Of a stretch of 64,000 bases of DNA, positions 55,501-63,506 are shown piece by piece (position 1 is the first letter of the stretch; every line of letters starts with the position of its first letter). A model generated the notes under the pieces. The model searched no databases. It saw only the letters and a list, made by a program, of their open reading frames with translations, and was not told the origin of the DNA. The stretch is from positions 1,798,001 to 1,862,000 of the forward strand of contig NZ_CP102287.1 of the NCBI RefSeq assembly GCF_025151385.1. Reading direction: 5' to 3'. A program made the translations under genes and the position numbers. Source of the DNA: Hoylesella buccalis ATCC 35310 (GTDB lineage: Bacteria; Bacteroidota; Bacteroidia; Bacteroidales; Bacteroidaceae).

Positions 55501-55698
55501 GGATACGACTTTACAGACTTAATCCAGAAATGGGGACACCTGAACGATCGTAAAAGCTCGCTCTACGTATATTTCAGCGCAGAGAATGTTTTCACCATCA
55601 CCAAGTATTCGGGCATGGACCCAGAGGTGGGTGGCTTTGACACGATGAAATATCCTCTGTCAAGAGTACTTTCATTAGGTGTAAAGATTACTTATTAA
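52513..55698 (+). CDS. SusC/RagA-family TonB-linked outer membrane transporter
   Basis: The 1061-residue protein has a signal peptide (about 1-33, ending PAMASA) and a carboxypeptidase-D-like regulatory domain (about 50-125, VTDTNGEPVIGATIKI). A TonB-box-type segment DEVVVLGYG (about 126-134), the plug domain (about 140-250) and a 22-strand barrel ending SLGVKITY follow. It imports oligosaccharides or similar ligands together with the SusD-like lipoprotein encoded 27 nt downstream. The substrate cannot be read from sequence. No anti-sigma or HTCS extension is present, so regulation must come from elsewhere. Confidence 0.95.
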   Translation: MKKFIFSVGNKNKLFKVTALTALTLCLPAMASAYNANANKVEMSHQEADHITGTVTDTNGEPVIGATIKIVGSGNGTVTDMNGKFTLSVARNAELQISSIGYVTKKVTVVSNNITVVLAEDRASLDEVVVLGYGAGQRKQDLSASVGVINNADKLSVRPVSSTEGMLQGQLAGVTITANGGDPTSAPNIVIRGQGSMNGDNVLWVVDGIPGAPIPSMNDIESIVVLKDAASAAIYGAQSGAGGCVLVTTKKAKEGKVSLSYDGLYGFRQATNLPKALTAEEQIKLANISYKAAGLDTPIGWDTKVNPYIATNRTDWMDEVFRNAFYQRHNVVINTGTSSARSRLSYAYDGDDGVLIGTFNKRHTIHYNGQFDINKWITITEDFTWRNSQMRGANTANPEGGVIMNALHMPSSASVYNPDGTYGGVSEPGNGYTDIHGDAINPVRILCASNAYNKTSDMWSTTSLQLHDIVPGLKFTSRFSFNIENNFYKEFTPMRPESGKPQLFNEMNESAYRYKKWMTENTLTYDNSFGKHNLGLLLSTTANKLVQRGVSVNARGFSDETPALQYLAYAGTTTPDDYLIGPDANVACIARASYSYDDRYFLTASWRRDYAGRLPKDNNYGDFPAFTGAWKISNESWFAKNKNLNLLKLRASWGRVGNLGSIGYGYKAAQLSSDVWSEGAQYGVTSNTLWGTLIYNGTALNPSLTWETSEQWDLGLDAAMFNNRLSLGFDYFNKRTYNLIQQQSVGWPSTIGLDAMLVNLGEVKNEGVEVQAAWNDQVNKDFSYYINGNFAWLKNRVTDTGTYDEKGNPGIWVGDVYGHNDFKNLTNLFQTTQGQALNSFHLIKTDGIFQSDEEAAAYVDKDGKRIQPNAKAGDLKFIDANKDGKIDDKDRQYCGSSMPKTTYALTAGFNWKGLSVSAMFQGVSGAQALFVGKHLTLSDTEGNFNRWNKILDAWSPENRGSDIPRISKNDPNGNFTTSSDWYLEDASYLRLKNLTIGYDFTDLIQKWGHLNDRKSSLYVYFSAENVFTITKYSGMDPEVGGFDTMKYPLSRVLSLGVKITY

Positions 55699-55725
55699 AA
55701 CCAAACAGCTAAGAATTTTATCATT

Positions 55726-57363
55726 ATGAAAAAATATATTTCAATTATCACTGTTGTAGCTGCTGTGACTTTTACATCGTGCAGCGACTTTCTTGACGTA
55801 CAGCCAGAGGGAAAGCCAACAACAGAAAACTACTTTGTCAATGACCAACAAGCCATTGATGCCATTGACATGTTGTACGGAAGGTTGCACCAAGAGAATG
55901 TTTTTGGTCGTGAATTCTTCTGGGAACAAGGCGGCGGTCAGGATGTTGTATGGGGACGCACACGAGGCTATGGCACGTTAGCAACCTTGAAATACAGCGG
56001 TGACGAAAGTCCATTAAGAGACACCTTTGAGCAATTTTATAACCAAATGGCAAGAGCCAACTGGGTCATTGTAAAGTTACTGAACAAGGAAAAACAAACC
56101 AAATTGACTCCAGTAGAGAGCCGCTCGTTAGGTGAAGCTTTGTTTGTACGTGGAATGTGCCACTTCTATATCGCATACCGCTATGGTACTGATAAACAGG
56201 GTGTGCCATTTGTACGCTACGAAGATTTTGAAAATGGCTATGACAATAGCATTCCAAAGCAAAGTGCAACGGTCATGGACGATTACAAGATGATTATTGA
56301 AGACATGGACAAAGCCATTCAATATCTTCCTACGGTTGACCAATACGATGATAACAATAAGGGTCGTGCACACCAAGCTGCTTGTGTAGCATACAAGGCA
56401 AAAACGTACGCATATTGGGCTTGCTGGGACAAGTCACAGTGGAAACATGTTGTTGCTTGTGTAGATGAACTGGAAAACAAATATGGACGCGGTCTTGCTT
56501 CTACCTATGATGAGGTATTTACCTCTGACATGAGCAAATTCTATGGTAAAGAATATCTATGGGGTGTGCCTGGCTATGGCGGTCAAACACCTGGTGGTAT
56601 TGAATTTACAGGCGTTGTTTTGGAAAATAAAGCATGGGGTGTCTACAACGGATGGGGACAAAACAAGCCCTCATACGAGATCTACGAAGAGCTGATGAAA
56701 GACGGCAAAGACAATGTACGCTTGAAACGTACTCTGTTAGAATACAACCAAGAGTTCAAATTCTTTGGAAAAACCAGAAAATTCTTTTCTTCATCTGACA
56801 TAGAATCAGGCTTTATGTGCAACAAGTACATGCAAGCATTCGAACCAGAAGACTTTGTAAAGAAAGGAATGGTGAGTGGTAACGAGAACTGGCCCACTAC
56901 TCGCATCATGTTCCCGTTAATTCGTATGGCAGAAATGTATCTGTTCCGTGCAGAAGCTAACATCATGATGGGCAATGCAGCTGCCGCCGCCAAGGATATT
57001 AATAAGGTGCGCAATCGCTCAAACCTCGCCTCACTCGACCACAATCCTACAATGATGGATATCTATCACGAACGAAGATGCGAACTTACCTTTGAGTTTT
57101 ACGATGCTCTCTATGACTTAAAACGCTGGCATAAGAGCTGTCCAGAGCTCAAAGACGTTACAGCCAAAGCATTGACAAGTCAACCTCGTGTTCGTAAGTA
57201 CAAGGACCGTTCTAATCCTGAGTCATCCTTTGAGATTGTACCTTATGCAGATAATCAGGATAGGATTACTACTTACGACGACCACCTCATTGTGTTCCCA
57301 TATCCAAGTAAGGCGATCACTGAATCGAATGGGCAACTAAAGCAAAATGAGGGATACAACTAA
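55726..57363 (+). CDS. SusD/RagB-family surface lipoprotein
   Basis: The 545-residue protein has a lipoprotein signal (Cys in VTFTSC, about residue 19) and the SusD opening SDFLDVQPEGKPTTENYF. TPR-like helical sections contain EALFVRGMCHFYIAYRYG, and the C-terminal half has NKVRNRS and RRCELTFEFYDALYDLKRW, all standard in the family. It is the glycan-binding lid on the SusC transporter. A strong terminator follows its stop, separating the pair from the downstream enzyme genes. Confidence 0.95.
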   Translation: MKKYISIITVVAAVTFTSCSDFLDVQPEGKPTTENYFVNDQQAIDAIDMLYGRLHQENVFGREFFWEQGGGQDVVWGRTRGYGTLATLKYSGDESPLRDTFEQFYNQMARANWVIVKLLNKEKQTKLTPVESRSLGEALFVRGMCHFYIAYRYGTDKQGVPFVRYEDFENGYDNSIPKQSATVMDDYKMIIEDMDKAIQYLPTVDQYDDNNKGRAHQAACVAYKAKTYAYWACWDKSQWKHVVACVDELENKYGRGLASTYDEVFTSDMSKFYGKEYLWGVPGYGGQTPGGIEFTGVVLENKAWGVYNGWGQNKPSYEIYEELMKDGKDNVRLKRTLLEYNQEFKFFGKTRKFFSSSDIESGFMCNKYMQAFEPEDFVKKGMVSGNENWPTTRIMFPLIRMAEMYLFRAEANIMMGNAAAAAKDINKVRNRSNLASLDHNPTMMDIYHERRCELTFEFYDALYDLKRWHKSCPELKDVTAKALTSQPRVRKYKDRSNPESSFEIVPYADNQDRITTYDDHLIVFPYPSKAITESNGQLKQNEGYN

Positions 57364-57387
57364 TTCTATCCATCGTTAATATAGAAG

Positions 57388-57427
57388 ATAGTCTATCCTT
57401 TCCACAAAAAAGGATAGACTATTTTTA
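57388..57427 (+). terminator. Terminator after susD
   Basis: ATAGTCTATCCTTT (57388-57401) and AAAGGATAGACTAT (57409-57422) form a perfect 14-bp stem with a 7-nt loop, followed by TTTTATA. It separates the SusCD pair from the downstream enzyme genes. Confidence 0.88.
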
Positions 57428-57438
57428 TAAATATTTTG

Positions 57439-57446
57439 TACTTTTG
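57439..57446 (+). promoter_or_regulatory. -7 promoter element for the alkaline phosphatase gene
   Basis: TACTTTTG matches TAnnTTTG, 22 nt before the ATG at 57469 and just after the susD terminator. Confidence 0.6.
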
Positions 57447-57468
57447 TAATTCTAAGAATTTATATTTA

Positions 57469-58596
57469 ATGAAACGTCAAATTCTGCTATTAGTAGCACT
57501 ATTAGTAAACGCTTACTCGGGCTTGTTTGCACAAAATACCAACATGCAAACATACACCATGGAGCACCCATACAAGGCAGAAAAGCTCAAGGCTCCCAAA
57601 GGAAAGAAAGTAAAAAATGTTATCTTAATGATAGGCGACGGCATGTCGCTGATGGATGTCTATGCCGCTTGGGTGTGCAATCGAGGACGTTTATGGCTCG
57701 ACAATGCACAATACATTGGACTGTCGGCTACCCATTGCACCGATAAGCTCATCACCGACTCGGGCGCAGGTGGCACAGCATTGGCAACAGGACACAAAAC
57801 AAAATACCATGCCGTAGGGGTTGACCCAGAAGGGAAACCGCTTACAACAATCATAGATCTTGCAAAACGAAAAGGCAAAGATGCGGGGATTGCCGTGACA
57901 TGCCGCTTATGGGATGCCACGCCTGCCGACTTCTGCTGCCATAACATTAACAGGGACAATGAACAAGAAATCGTAGCCGACTATCCAACCAGTGGCATTG
58001 ACTTTGCTTTTGGTGGTGGAGCCAAGTATTTCACGAACAGGAAAGACAGTCGTAACATCTTCGAAGAGTTGAAAAATCAAGGCTACTACATTGCCAGAAC
58101 GTGGGAGGAATTAGAAAAATGGGAAAGCGGAAAGGTTTTCTGCGTGCCTTACGAGGTGGACACTCCCCTGCCTGATGAGCGTGGTGACTTGCTTGCTCGC
58201 GCTACTATGAAAGGTATCAGCTTGATGAATCAAAACAAGAACGGATTTTTCATGATGGTTGAAGGGTCACAATTAGACGACTATGGACATTTTAATCAAC
58301 TGGATATGCTCATGAAAGAACTACACGACTTTGACCGTACCATCGGTGAAGTCATGAAATGGGCTGCCAAAGATGGTGAAACGTTAGTTGTCGTAACTGC
58401 TGACCATGAAACGGGAGGTCTTACTTTGCACGGGGGTGACTTAGCAACTGGACGCATTGAAGCAAAATTTGCAAGCACTGGTCACACTGGCGTTATGGTT
58501 CCCGTATACGCTTTCGGTCCTAGTGCAGAAGAATTTACTGGATTCATGGACAATACAGAAATCTTCTGGAAGATTAAAAAACTGATGCGACTATAA
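57469..58596 (+). CDS. Exported alkaline phosphatase (PhoA superfamily)
   Basis: The 375-residue enzyme has a signal peptide (MKRQILLLVALLVNAYSGLFAQ). The metal site opens with LMIGDGMSLMD. The nucleophile Ser is in TDSGAGGTALATG (about residue 97; the E. coli counterpart is DSAAS). Metal ligands are in EGSQLDDYGH, TADHETGGL and the His of TGHTGVMVPV. It should be a periplasmic phosphomonoesterase releasing phosphate. Its place in a SusCD locus with a second phosphatase suggests a phosphorylated carbohydrate substrate. An upstream start at 57436 lies before the -7 box, so the ATG at 57469 is used. Confidence 0.9.
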   Translation: MKRQILLLVALLVNAYSGLFAQNTNMQTYTMEHPYKAEKLKAPKGKKVKNVILMIGDGMSLMDVYAAWVCNRGRLWLDNAQYIGLSATHCTDKLITDSGAGGTALATGHKTKYHAVGVDPEGKPLTTIIDLAKRKGKDAGIAVTCRLWDATPADFCCHNINRDNEQEIVADYPTSGIDFAFGGGAKYFTNRKDSRNIFEELKNQGYYIARTWEELEKWESGKVFCVPYEVDTPLPDERGDLLARATMKGISLMNQNKNGFFMMVEGSQLDDYGHFNQLDMLMKELHDFDRTIGEVMKWAAKDGETLVVVTADHETGGLTLHGGDLATGRIEAKFASTGHTGVMVPVYAFGPSAEEFTGFMDNTEIFWKIKKLMRL

Positions 58597-58741
58597 TTGT
58601 GGCTTGCACTATTCGTCTCAAAAGTCAGTCAATACTCGAAATTACACTTACCTGTCACACAAGAAACGAGCAAAAAAAGCGGGTATCCATTATAAAGAAA
58701 TCCTATCGCAAGATAACTTATCAAAGCTTATATCATCAATT

Positions 58742-60355
58742 ATGCTGAAAAAACTGTATCAACTTCTTCTCTTTCTCGGTATCATGTTGCCACTGAACAT
58801 GATGGCACAAAACCTAATATCGTCGGGTTCACCTCTGTACAAACTTCCTTACAAGAACACCTACGTCATGGAAACGCTGGTGGCAGAGAACACTTTCCGT
58901 ACGGCTAAGGTTGAGAAAACCCAACCCGGAACCTTTGCACAAGCCAAGAAAGTGTTGCCATCCCCCTATTGGGAAGGGCACAACAAGGAAATAGAGATGT
59001 ACTGGAAGGCATGGGAGATAGGAATTAAAAACATCTGTCAGCCGTTAGATGACTCTGGATTTGTAACCAGTTATATCGCTCCAGCCTACAATGGAAACAT
59101 CTTTATGTGGGACAATGCCTTTATCACGATGTTCTGCCGATATGGTAAAAACTTCTTCCCATTTCAGAAAAGCTTAGACAACTTTTATGCCAAGCAACAT
59201 CCCGATGGCTTTATTTGCAGAGAGATACGTGCCGATGGTAGCGATTGTTTCGGTCGATACGACCCTACCAGCACGGGGCCGAATATTCTGCCATGGTCCG
59301 AATGGCTGTATTATACCCAGTTTGGCGATGACAATCGGCTTAACAAGGTCTTCCCCGTACTGGCGGCATACTACAAATGGTTAAAGCTAAACCATACTTG
59401 GCGCAATGGTACTTACTGGTCGAGTGGCTGGGGAACGGGTATGGATAATATGCCACGAGTACAAGACGGATACAACACCATCTATAGTCATGGACACATG
59501 ATATGGTTAGATGCCTGCTTGCAACAAATTATGGTGGCAAAGATTTTGTTGAAAATGGGCTTCTACTTGGAACGCTGGCAAGAGATAGAAACCTTCGAAG
59601 ATGACATAAAGCACCTTTCACAATACATTAACGACAACATGTGGAGCGACAAAGATGGCTTTCTCTATGACCAATACGCAGACAACAGCCTTAGCACTAC
59701 ACAAGGTATCTATGCCTATTGGACGTTACACACCGACGTGTTGCCAAAAGAACGGTTGGATAAGCTGGTTGCTCACTTGACCGACACCACGAAGTTTAAC
59801 CGTCCGCATCGCGTCCCTTCCCTCTCGCATAGTCATCCTAAATACAAAGCTAATGGGCGTTATTGGGTTGGAGGCGTATGGCCAGGCACCAATTACATGA
59901 TTATCTCTGGACTCGTAGACAAAGGATACCGACAGTTAGCATGGGATATTACCATGAATCATTATAACAACGTGCTGGAGGTGTACAAGAAGACGGGTAC
60001 TTTCTTTGAGTATTATGCACCCGAAAGTAACAATCCAGGCTTCATGGCTCGCAAGGACTTTGTGGGTTGGACGGGGCTTCCTCCCATTGCCGAACTTATA
60101 GAATACATCTTTGGCATTCGAGCTAACCATGAACAGAACACCATTACTCTGGATGTCAACCTGTTAGATGCTTATGGCATTGATAAGTATCCCTATGGTC
60201 AGGATGGAGTTATTTCCTTCAAAGTACAAAAACGCAACTCCAAAGAAGAGAAGCCTAAGGTCACGATTCAAACGAACGTTCCCTTTAAAGTTATCTTACT
60301 TTGGAGTGACAAAAAAATAGAACAACAGGTCGGGGTTGGTAAACATTCCCTCTAA
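58742..60355 (+). CDS. Trehalase/MGH1-like (alpha/alpha)6 glycosidase
   Basis: The 537-residue protein has a signal peptide (MLKKLYQLLLFLGIMLPLNMMAQ). The catalytic (alpha/alpha)6 barrel resembles GH37/GH63 (trehalase and mannosylglycerate-hydrolase-like) enzymes. The substrate-site block NIFMWDNAF is near residue 118. The likely general acid Asp is in GWGTGMDNMPRV and the base Glu in TFFEYYAPE, followed by the hallmark FVGWTGLPPIAELIEY. It should cleave an alpha-linked disaccharide or terminal residue in the periplasm; trehalose is one option but not proven. The ORF could open at a TTG at 58604; the ATG at 58742 gives a clean signal peptide. Confidence 0.82.
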   Translation: MLKKLYQLLLFLGIMLPLNMMAQNLISSGSPLYKLPYKNTYVMETLVAENTFRTAKVEKTQPGTFAQAKKVLPSPYWEGHNKEIEMYWKAWEIGIKNICQPLDDSGFVTSYIAPAYNGNIFMWDNAFITMFCRYGKNFFPFQKSLDNFYAKQHPDGFICREIRADGSDCFGRYDPTSTGPNILPWSEWLYYTQFGDDNRLNKVFPVLAAYYKWLKLNHTWRNGTYWSSGWGTGMDNMPRVQDGYNTIYSHGHMIWLDACLQQIMVAKILLKMGFYLERWQEIETFEDDIKHLSQYINDNMWSDKDGFLYDQYADNSLSTTQGIYAYWTLHTDVLPKERLDKLVAHLTDTTKFNRPHRVPSLSHSHPKYKANGRYWVGGVWPGTNYMIISGLVDKGYRQLAWDITMNHYNNVLEVYKKTGTFFEYYAPESNNPGFMARKDFVGWTGLPPIAELIEYIFGIRANHEQNTITLDVNLLDAYGIDKYPYGQDGVISFKVQKRNSKEEKPKVTIQTNVPFKVILLWSDKKIEQQVGVGKHSL

Positions 60356-60383
60356 CACTTTTATTGATATAAAAAAAACAAGC

Positions 60384-61223
60384 ATGTATCAAACAACGAC
60401 AACATGTATAGCCATCGACCTTGGTGGCACCAATCTTAGAGCTGCGAGAGTAAGAAATGGGCAAATTGAAGCTTCCTTGCAAGAGCCATGTCTTGCCAAT
60501 GGAACTCAAAATGAAGTGTTAGAGCAAATCGCACAAATGATAACACGGCTCAACCATTCATCAGTTGAACGCATAGGCATAGCAGTACCCTCCATTGTAG
60601 ACTACAAGAAGGGCATTGTTTACCACGTACAAAACATACCCTCGTGGACAGAGGTACATCTAAAGGAAATTCTTGAACAACGCTTTAACTTGGAAACAAG
60701 AGTGGACAATGACGTGAATTGCTTTGTTGCCGCAGAGAATGTGTTGGGAGCAGGACAACCTTTCAGAGATTTTGTAGGCATCACTTTGGGAACAGGTATC
60801 GGTGCCGGCGTCGTTATCAATAATGAGGTGTACCGAGGAGTTCATACTGGTGCTGGCGAAATTGGCTGTATTCCTTATTTGGATAGCATCTACGAAGACT
60901 ACACCAGCAGTCAGTTGTTCAACAAATGGCATACAACGGGGCAGCAAGAAGCCTTGAAAGCCGCACAAGGAGACCAAGCAGCAATCGAAAAATGGCAAGA
61001 ATTAGGCTTCCATTTAGGAAAGTTATTGCAAGTTATTCTGTACGCATACAATCCTGAAGCCATCATCATCGGAGGCGGAATCTCTTTGTCGCACCCTCTC
61101 TTTGAGCAATCAATGTATGAGTCAATGCACGAAAAATTCTTGTTCCCGAAAGAAGCCGAAGGCGTTCAAGTCATCTTTTCTAAGCTTAAAGACAGTAATA
61201 TTTTAGGTGCTGCCCAATTATAA
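60384..61223 (+). CDS. ROK-family sugar kinase (zinc motif absent)
   Basis: The 279-residue cytoplasmic ASKHA protein has the ATP-binding IAIDLGGTNLRAARV (about residues 9-23), the sugar-site ETRVDNDVNCF with its Asp, and GITLGTGIGAGVVIN. The CxCGxxGCxE zinc motif typical of many ROK kinases is missing: the region reads GAGEIGCIPYLDSIYED. Glucokinase-like or mannose-kinase activity is likely, phosphorylating the sugar released by the upstream glycosidase. An upstream in-frame start at 60336 is GTG-type; the ATG at 60384 is preferred. Confidence 0.88.
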   Translation: MYQTTTTCIAIDLGGTNLRAARVRNGQIEASLQEPCLANGTQNEVLEQIAQMITRLNHSSVERIGIAVPSIVDYKKGIVYHVQNIPSWTEVHLKEILEQRFNLETRVDNDVNCFVAAENVLGAGQPFRDFVGITLGTGIGAGVVINNEVYRGVHTGAGEIGCIPYLDSIYEDYTSSQLFNKWHTTGQQEALKAAQGDQAAIEKWQELGFHLGKLLQVILYAYNPEAIIIGGGISLSHPLFEQSMYESMHEKFLFPKEAEGVQVIFSKLKDSNILGAAQL

Positions 61224-61253
61224 AATTTATTCATTTATCCATTCTTACAAATA

Positions 61254-62705
61254 ATGAAAAAGTCACTTTTCTTGTCATTGCTACTGACATTCCTAACCAC
61301 CTTTAATGTATGGAGTCAGCACACGTTCCGTTTTCATGACGGAAAGTTTAGGATAGCTCAATTTACAGACATTCATTGGGATGCGAAATCTGCTAATTGC
61401 AAGCAAACTTCAGCAATCATTCAGAAGGTCATACAAACTGAACAGCCCGATATCGCCATTCTTACAGGCGACATTGTAACCGAACAACCTGCCGCAGAAG
61501 GTTGGAAATCAATCATTCAAATCTTTGAAAATTCACATCTGCCTTTTGTGGTTGTAATGGGAAATCATGATGCCGAGGTGATGAGTAAAAAAGAAATATA
61601 CCAACAGCTTACAGCCTCTCCGTATTACGCAGGATGTATAGGTGCAACCAACATCACGGGGTATGGCAACTGTTCTATTCCTATTTATTCTTCAAATAAG
61701 AACAGCAACCAACCAGCAGCCTTGATTTATTGCATTGACTCCAACGACTATCCGCCAATCAAAGAGTATGGTGCATACGATTGGATACACTTTGACCAGA
61801 TACAATGGTATCAGACAGAAAGTAAGAAATATACCCAGGTCAACAGTAACAAACCACTCCCAGCACTTGCTTTCTTCCACATACCGCTGGTTGAGTTCAA
61901 GCATGTAGTGACTCGCAACGACTACTTAGGGAACTACGGCGATGGTGAGGTTTGTTCATCTAATATCAATTCGGGCATGTTTGCTTCCTTCGTCGACATG
62001 AAAGATGTAATGGGCGTGTTTTGTGGACACGACCACGAGAACGATTTCATCGGCATGGAATACGATATTGCCTTAGGTTATGGTCGTGTGAGTGGTCTTG
62101 ATGCGTATGGAAAAGTAGACCGTGGCGGTAGAATCATCGAGCTATACGAAGGTCAGCGCAAATTTGACACATGGGTACGGACAGCCAACAAGAAAGAGGA
62201 CACTTTCTACTATCCGTCTGCACTCACATCGAAAGATGAACGAACGATGAACTATCTGCCTGCAAAACCTGTCAAGCCATCCAAGCAGGGGGTAGCATAC
62301 ACCTATTTTGAAGGTAAGATTAAGCACACCAAAGACATTCACACGTTGAAAAAGGTAGAGAGTGGAACAATGAAGAACTTCTCTATCAGCAACGCAAAGC
62401 AAAACGATCATTTTGCTTATATCTTCCGAGCATTCATCCAAATAAAAGAACGTGGGATATATCGCTTCTACACCTACTCAGACGACGGTAGCAAATTATT
62501 GATTGACAACCAATTGGTTGTTGACAATGATGGTGGACACAGTGCACGAAGAGCTGAAGGAAAAGTGGCGCTCGAGCCAGGCTTTCATGAAATTGAGGTT
62601 CGATACTTTGAAGACTATATGGGACAAACTTTAGAAGTAGGTTATTCGGCAAGAAACGTTACAGAACAAAGCATACCGAGCGAACTATTATATTTGCCGA
62701 AGTAA
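61254..62705 (+). CDS. Exported metallophosphoesterase with PA14 domain
   Basis: The 483-residue protein has a signal peptide (MKKSLFLSLLLTFLTTFNVWS). The calcineurin-like domain (about 30-330) has motifs FTDIHWD, LTGDIV, VVMGNHDAE and GHDHENDF, giving a two-metal phosphoesterase site. A C-terminal PA14-type carbohydrate-binding domain (about 380-475) contains YRFYTYSDDGSKLLIDN. It could hydrolyse phosphodiesters or phosphomonoesters on glycans in the periplasm or at the surface. It is 30 nt after the ROK gene and probably in one mRNA with the preceding three genes. Confidence 0.87.
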   Translation: MKKSLFLSLLLTFLTTFNVWSQHTFRFHDGKFRIAQFTDIHWDAKSANCKQTSAIIQKVIQTEQPDIAILTGDIVTEQPAAEGWKSIIQIFENSHLPFVVVMGNHDAEVMSKKEIYQQLTASPYYAGCIGATNITGYGNCSIPIYSSNKNSNQPAALIYCIDSNDYPPIKEYGAYDWIHFDQIQWYQTESKKYTQVNSNKPLPALAFFHIPLVEFKHVVTRNDYLGNYGDGEVCSSNINSGMFASFVDMKDVMGVFCGHDHENDFIGMEYDIALGYGRVSGLDAYGKVDRGGRIIELYEGQRKFDTWVRTANKKEDTFYYPSALTSKDERTMNYLPAKPVKPSKQGVAYTYFEGKIKHTKDIHTLKKVESGTMKNFSISNAKQNDHFAYIFRAFIQIKERGIYRFYTYSDDGSKLLIDNQLVVDNDGGHSARRAEGKVALEPGFHEIEVRYFEDYMGQTLEVGYSARNVTEQSIPSELLYLPK

Positions 62706-62734
62706 TCCTTATTCAATCTATAACCAACATCCAT

Positions 62735-62774
62735 AAAAATCATTTGTAGATACCTTTCTACAAGTGATTTTTTC
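62735..62774 (+). terminator. Terminator after the metallophosphoesterase gene
   Basis: AAAATCA-T-TTGTAGA pairs with TCTACAA-G-TGATTTT around TACCTT, and the right arm runs into TTTTTT. Confidence 0.85.
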
Positions 62775-63084
62775 TTGGGTAACCAACATCTTATATGAAC
62801 ACGGCTCTTTCATTTAAGCAAGGTTGTTCGATGTAAAAAAGACAAGTATGTCCTTTTGTATGAACACGAATAAAACTGTCATTTATGACACGGTGTGAAC
62901 ATAATGCTGGATGACAATCAACGACATTTGTAGTTGTTAAAAGACCTTTCGTTTGTTAAATCAATTCATTTTCTTTGACAAAATAAAAATGAGAAATAGA
63001 CATAATTTGGAGATTTTTTAGGCGTTCAAAGCCTTAAATTCATCATCTTCTACCCAATTCACATGGAACAAACCAGCTATTACC

Positions 63085-63128
63085 ATGCTTTAACCGCCTA
63101 ATTTACATGCTTTAACCACCCAATCTGT
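63085..63128 (+). repeat. 22-nt repeat array E, two units
   Basis: Units at 63085-63106 and 63107-63128 begin ATGCTTTAACCGCCTAAT and ATGCTTTAACCACCCAAT and are 22 nt each. Sequence is related to but distinct from arrays A-D (CTTT, CC, CCAAT in similar order). Confidence 0.65.
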
Positions 63129-63506
63129 AACATATTGAAGGGCTTTTTGCACCAAAAAAAAGGAGTTTTTGCATCAAACAGTTTGCTTTTTGATTTTGCT
63201 TAACGATAAAAAAAATCATGTAAGACACTAATAATCAAACAGATAACAAAACCTTTGCATTATTAGCATATTTACGACACAAGAACAAGTTGGTTGAAAA
63301 AACGCCCGGCATTTGTGTTAAAAAAAACGTTGCGACAGAAGAAATTTCACTGAAAAACATTCCGTTTGATCTAAAAAACGAAAAGCAATCTTGTCAATGA
63401 AAGAGCCATGTTATGTGAAGATAAAAAACATTGGAGCATTCAGTTTCTCGAGAAAACGACATTGAGAAGCTCCACTTTTATCAAGACACACAATTTACAG
63501 GTAAGC

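Larger units (their letters stand above)
62706..63506. other. AT-rich stretch downstream of the accessory locus
   Basis: It holds a terminator (62735-62774) and repeat array E (63085-63128). Poly-A/T rich sequence makes up the rest; a short ORF at 63408-63686 overlaps the permease gene on the other strand and is not supported. Confidence 0.55.
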
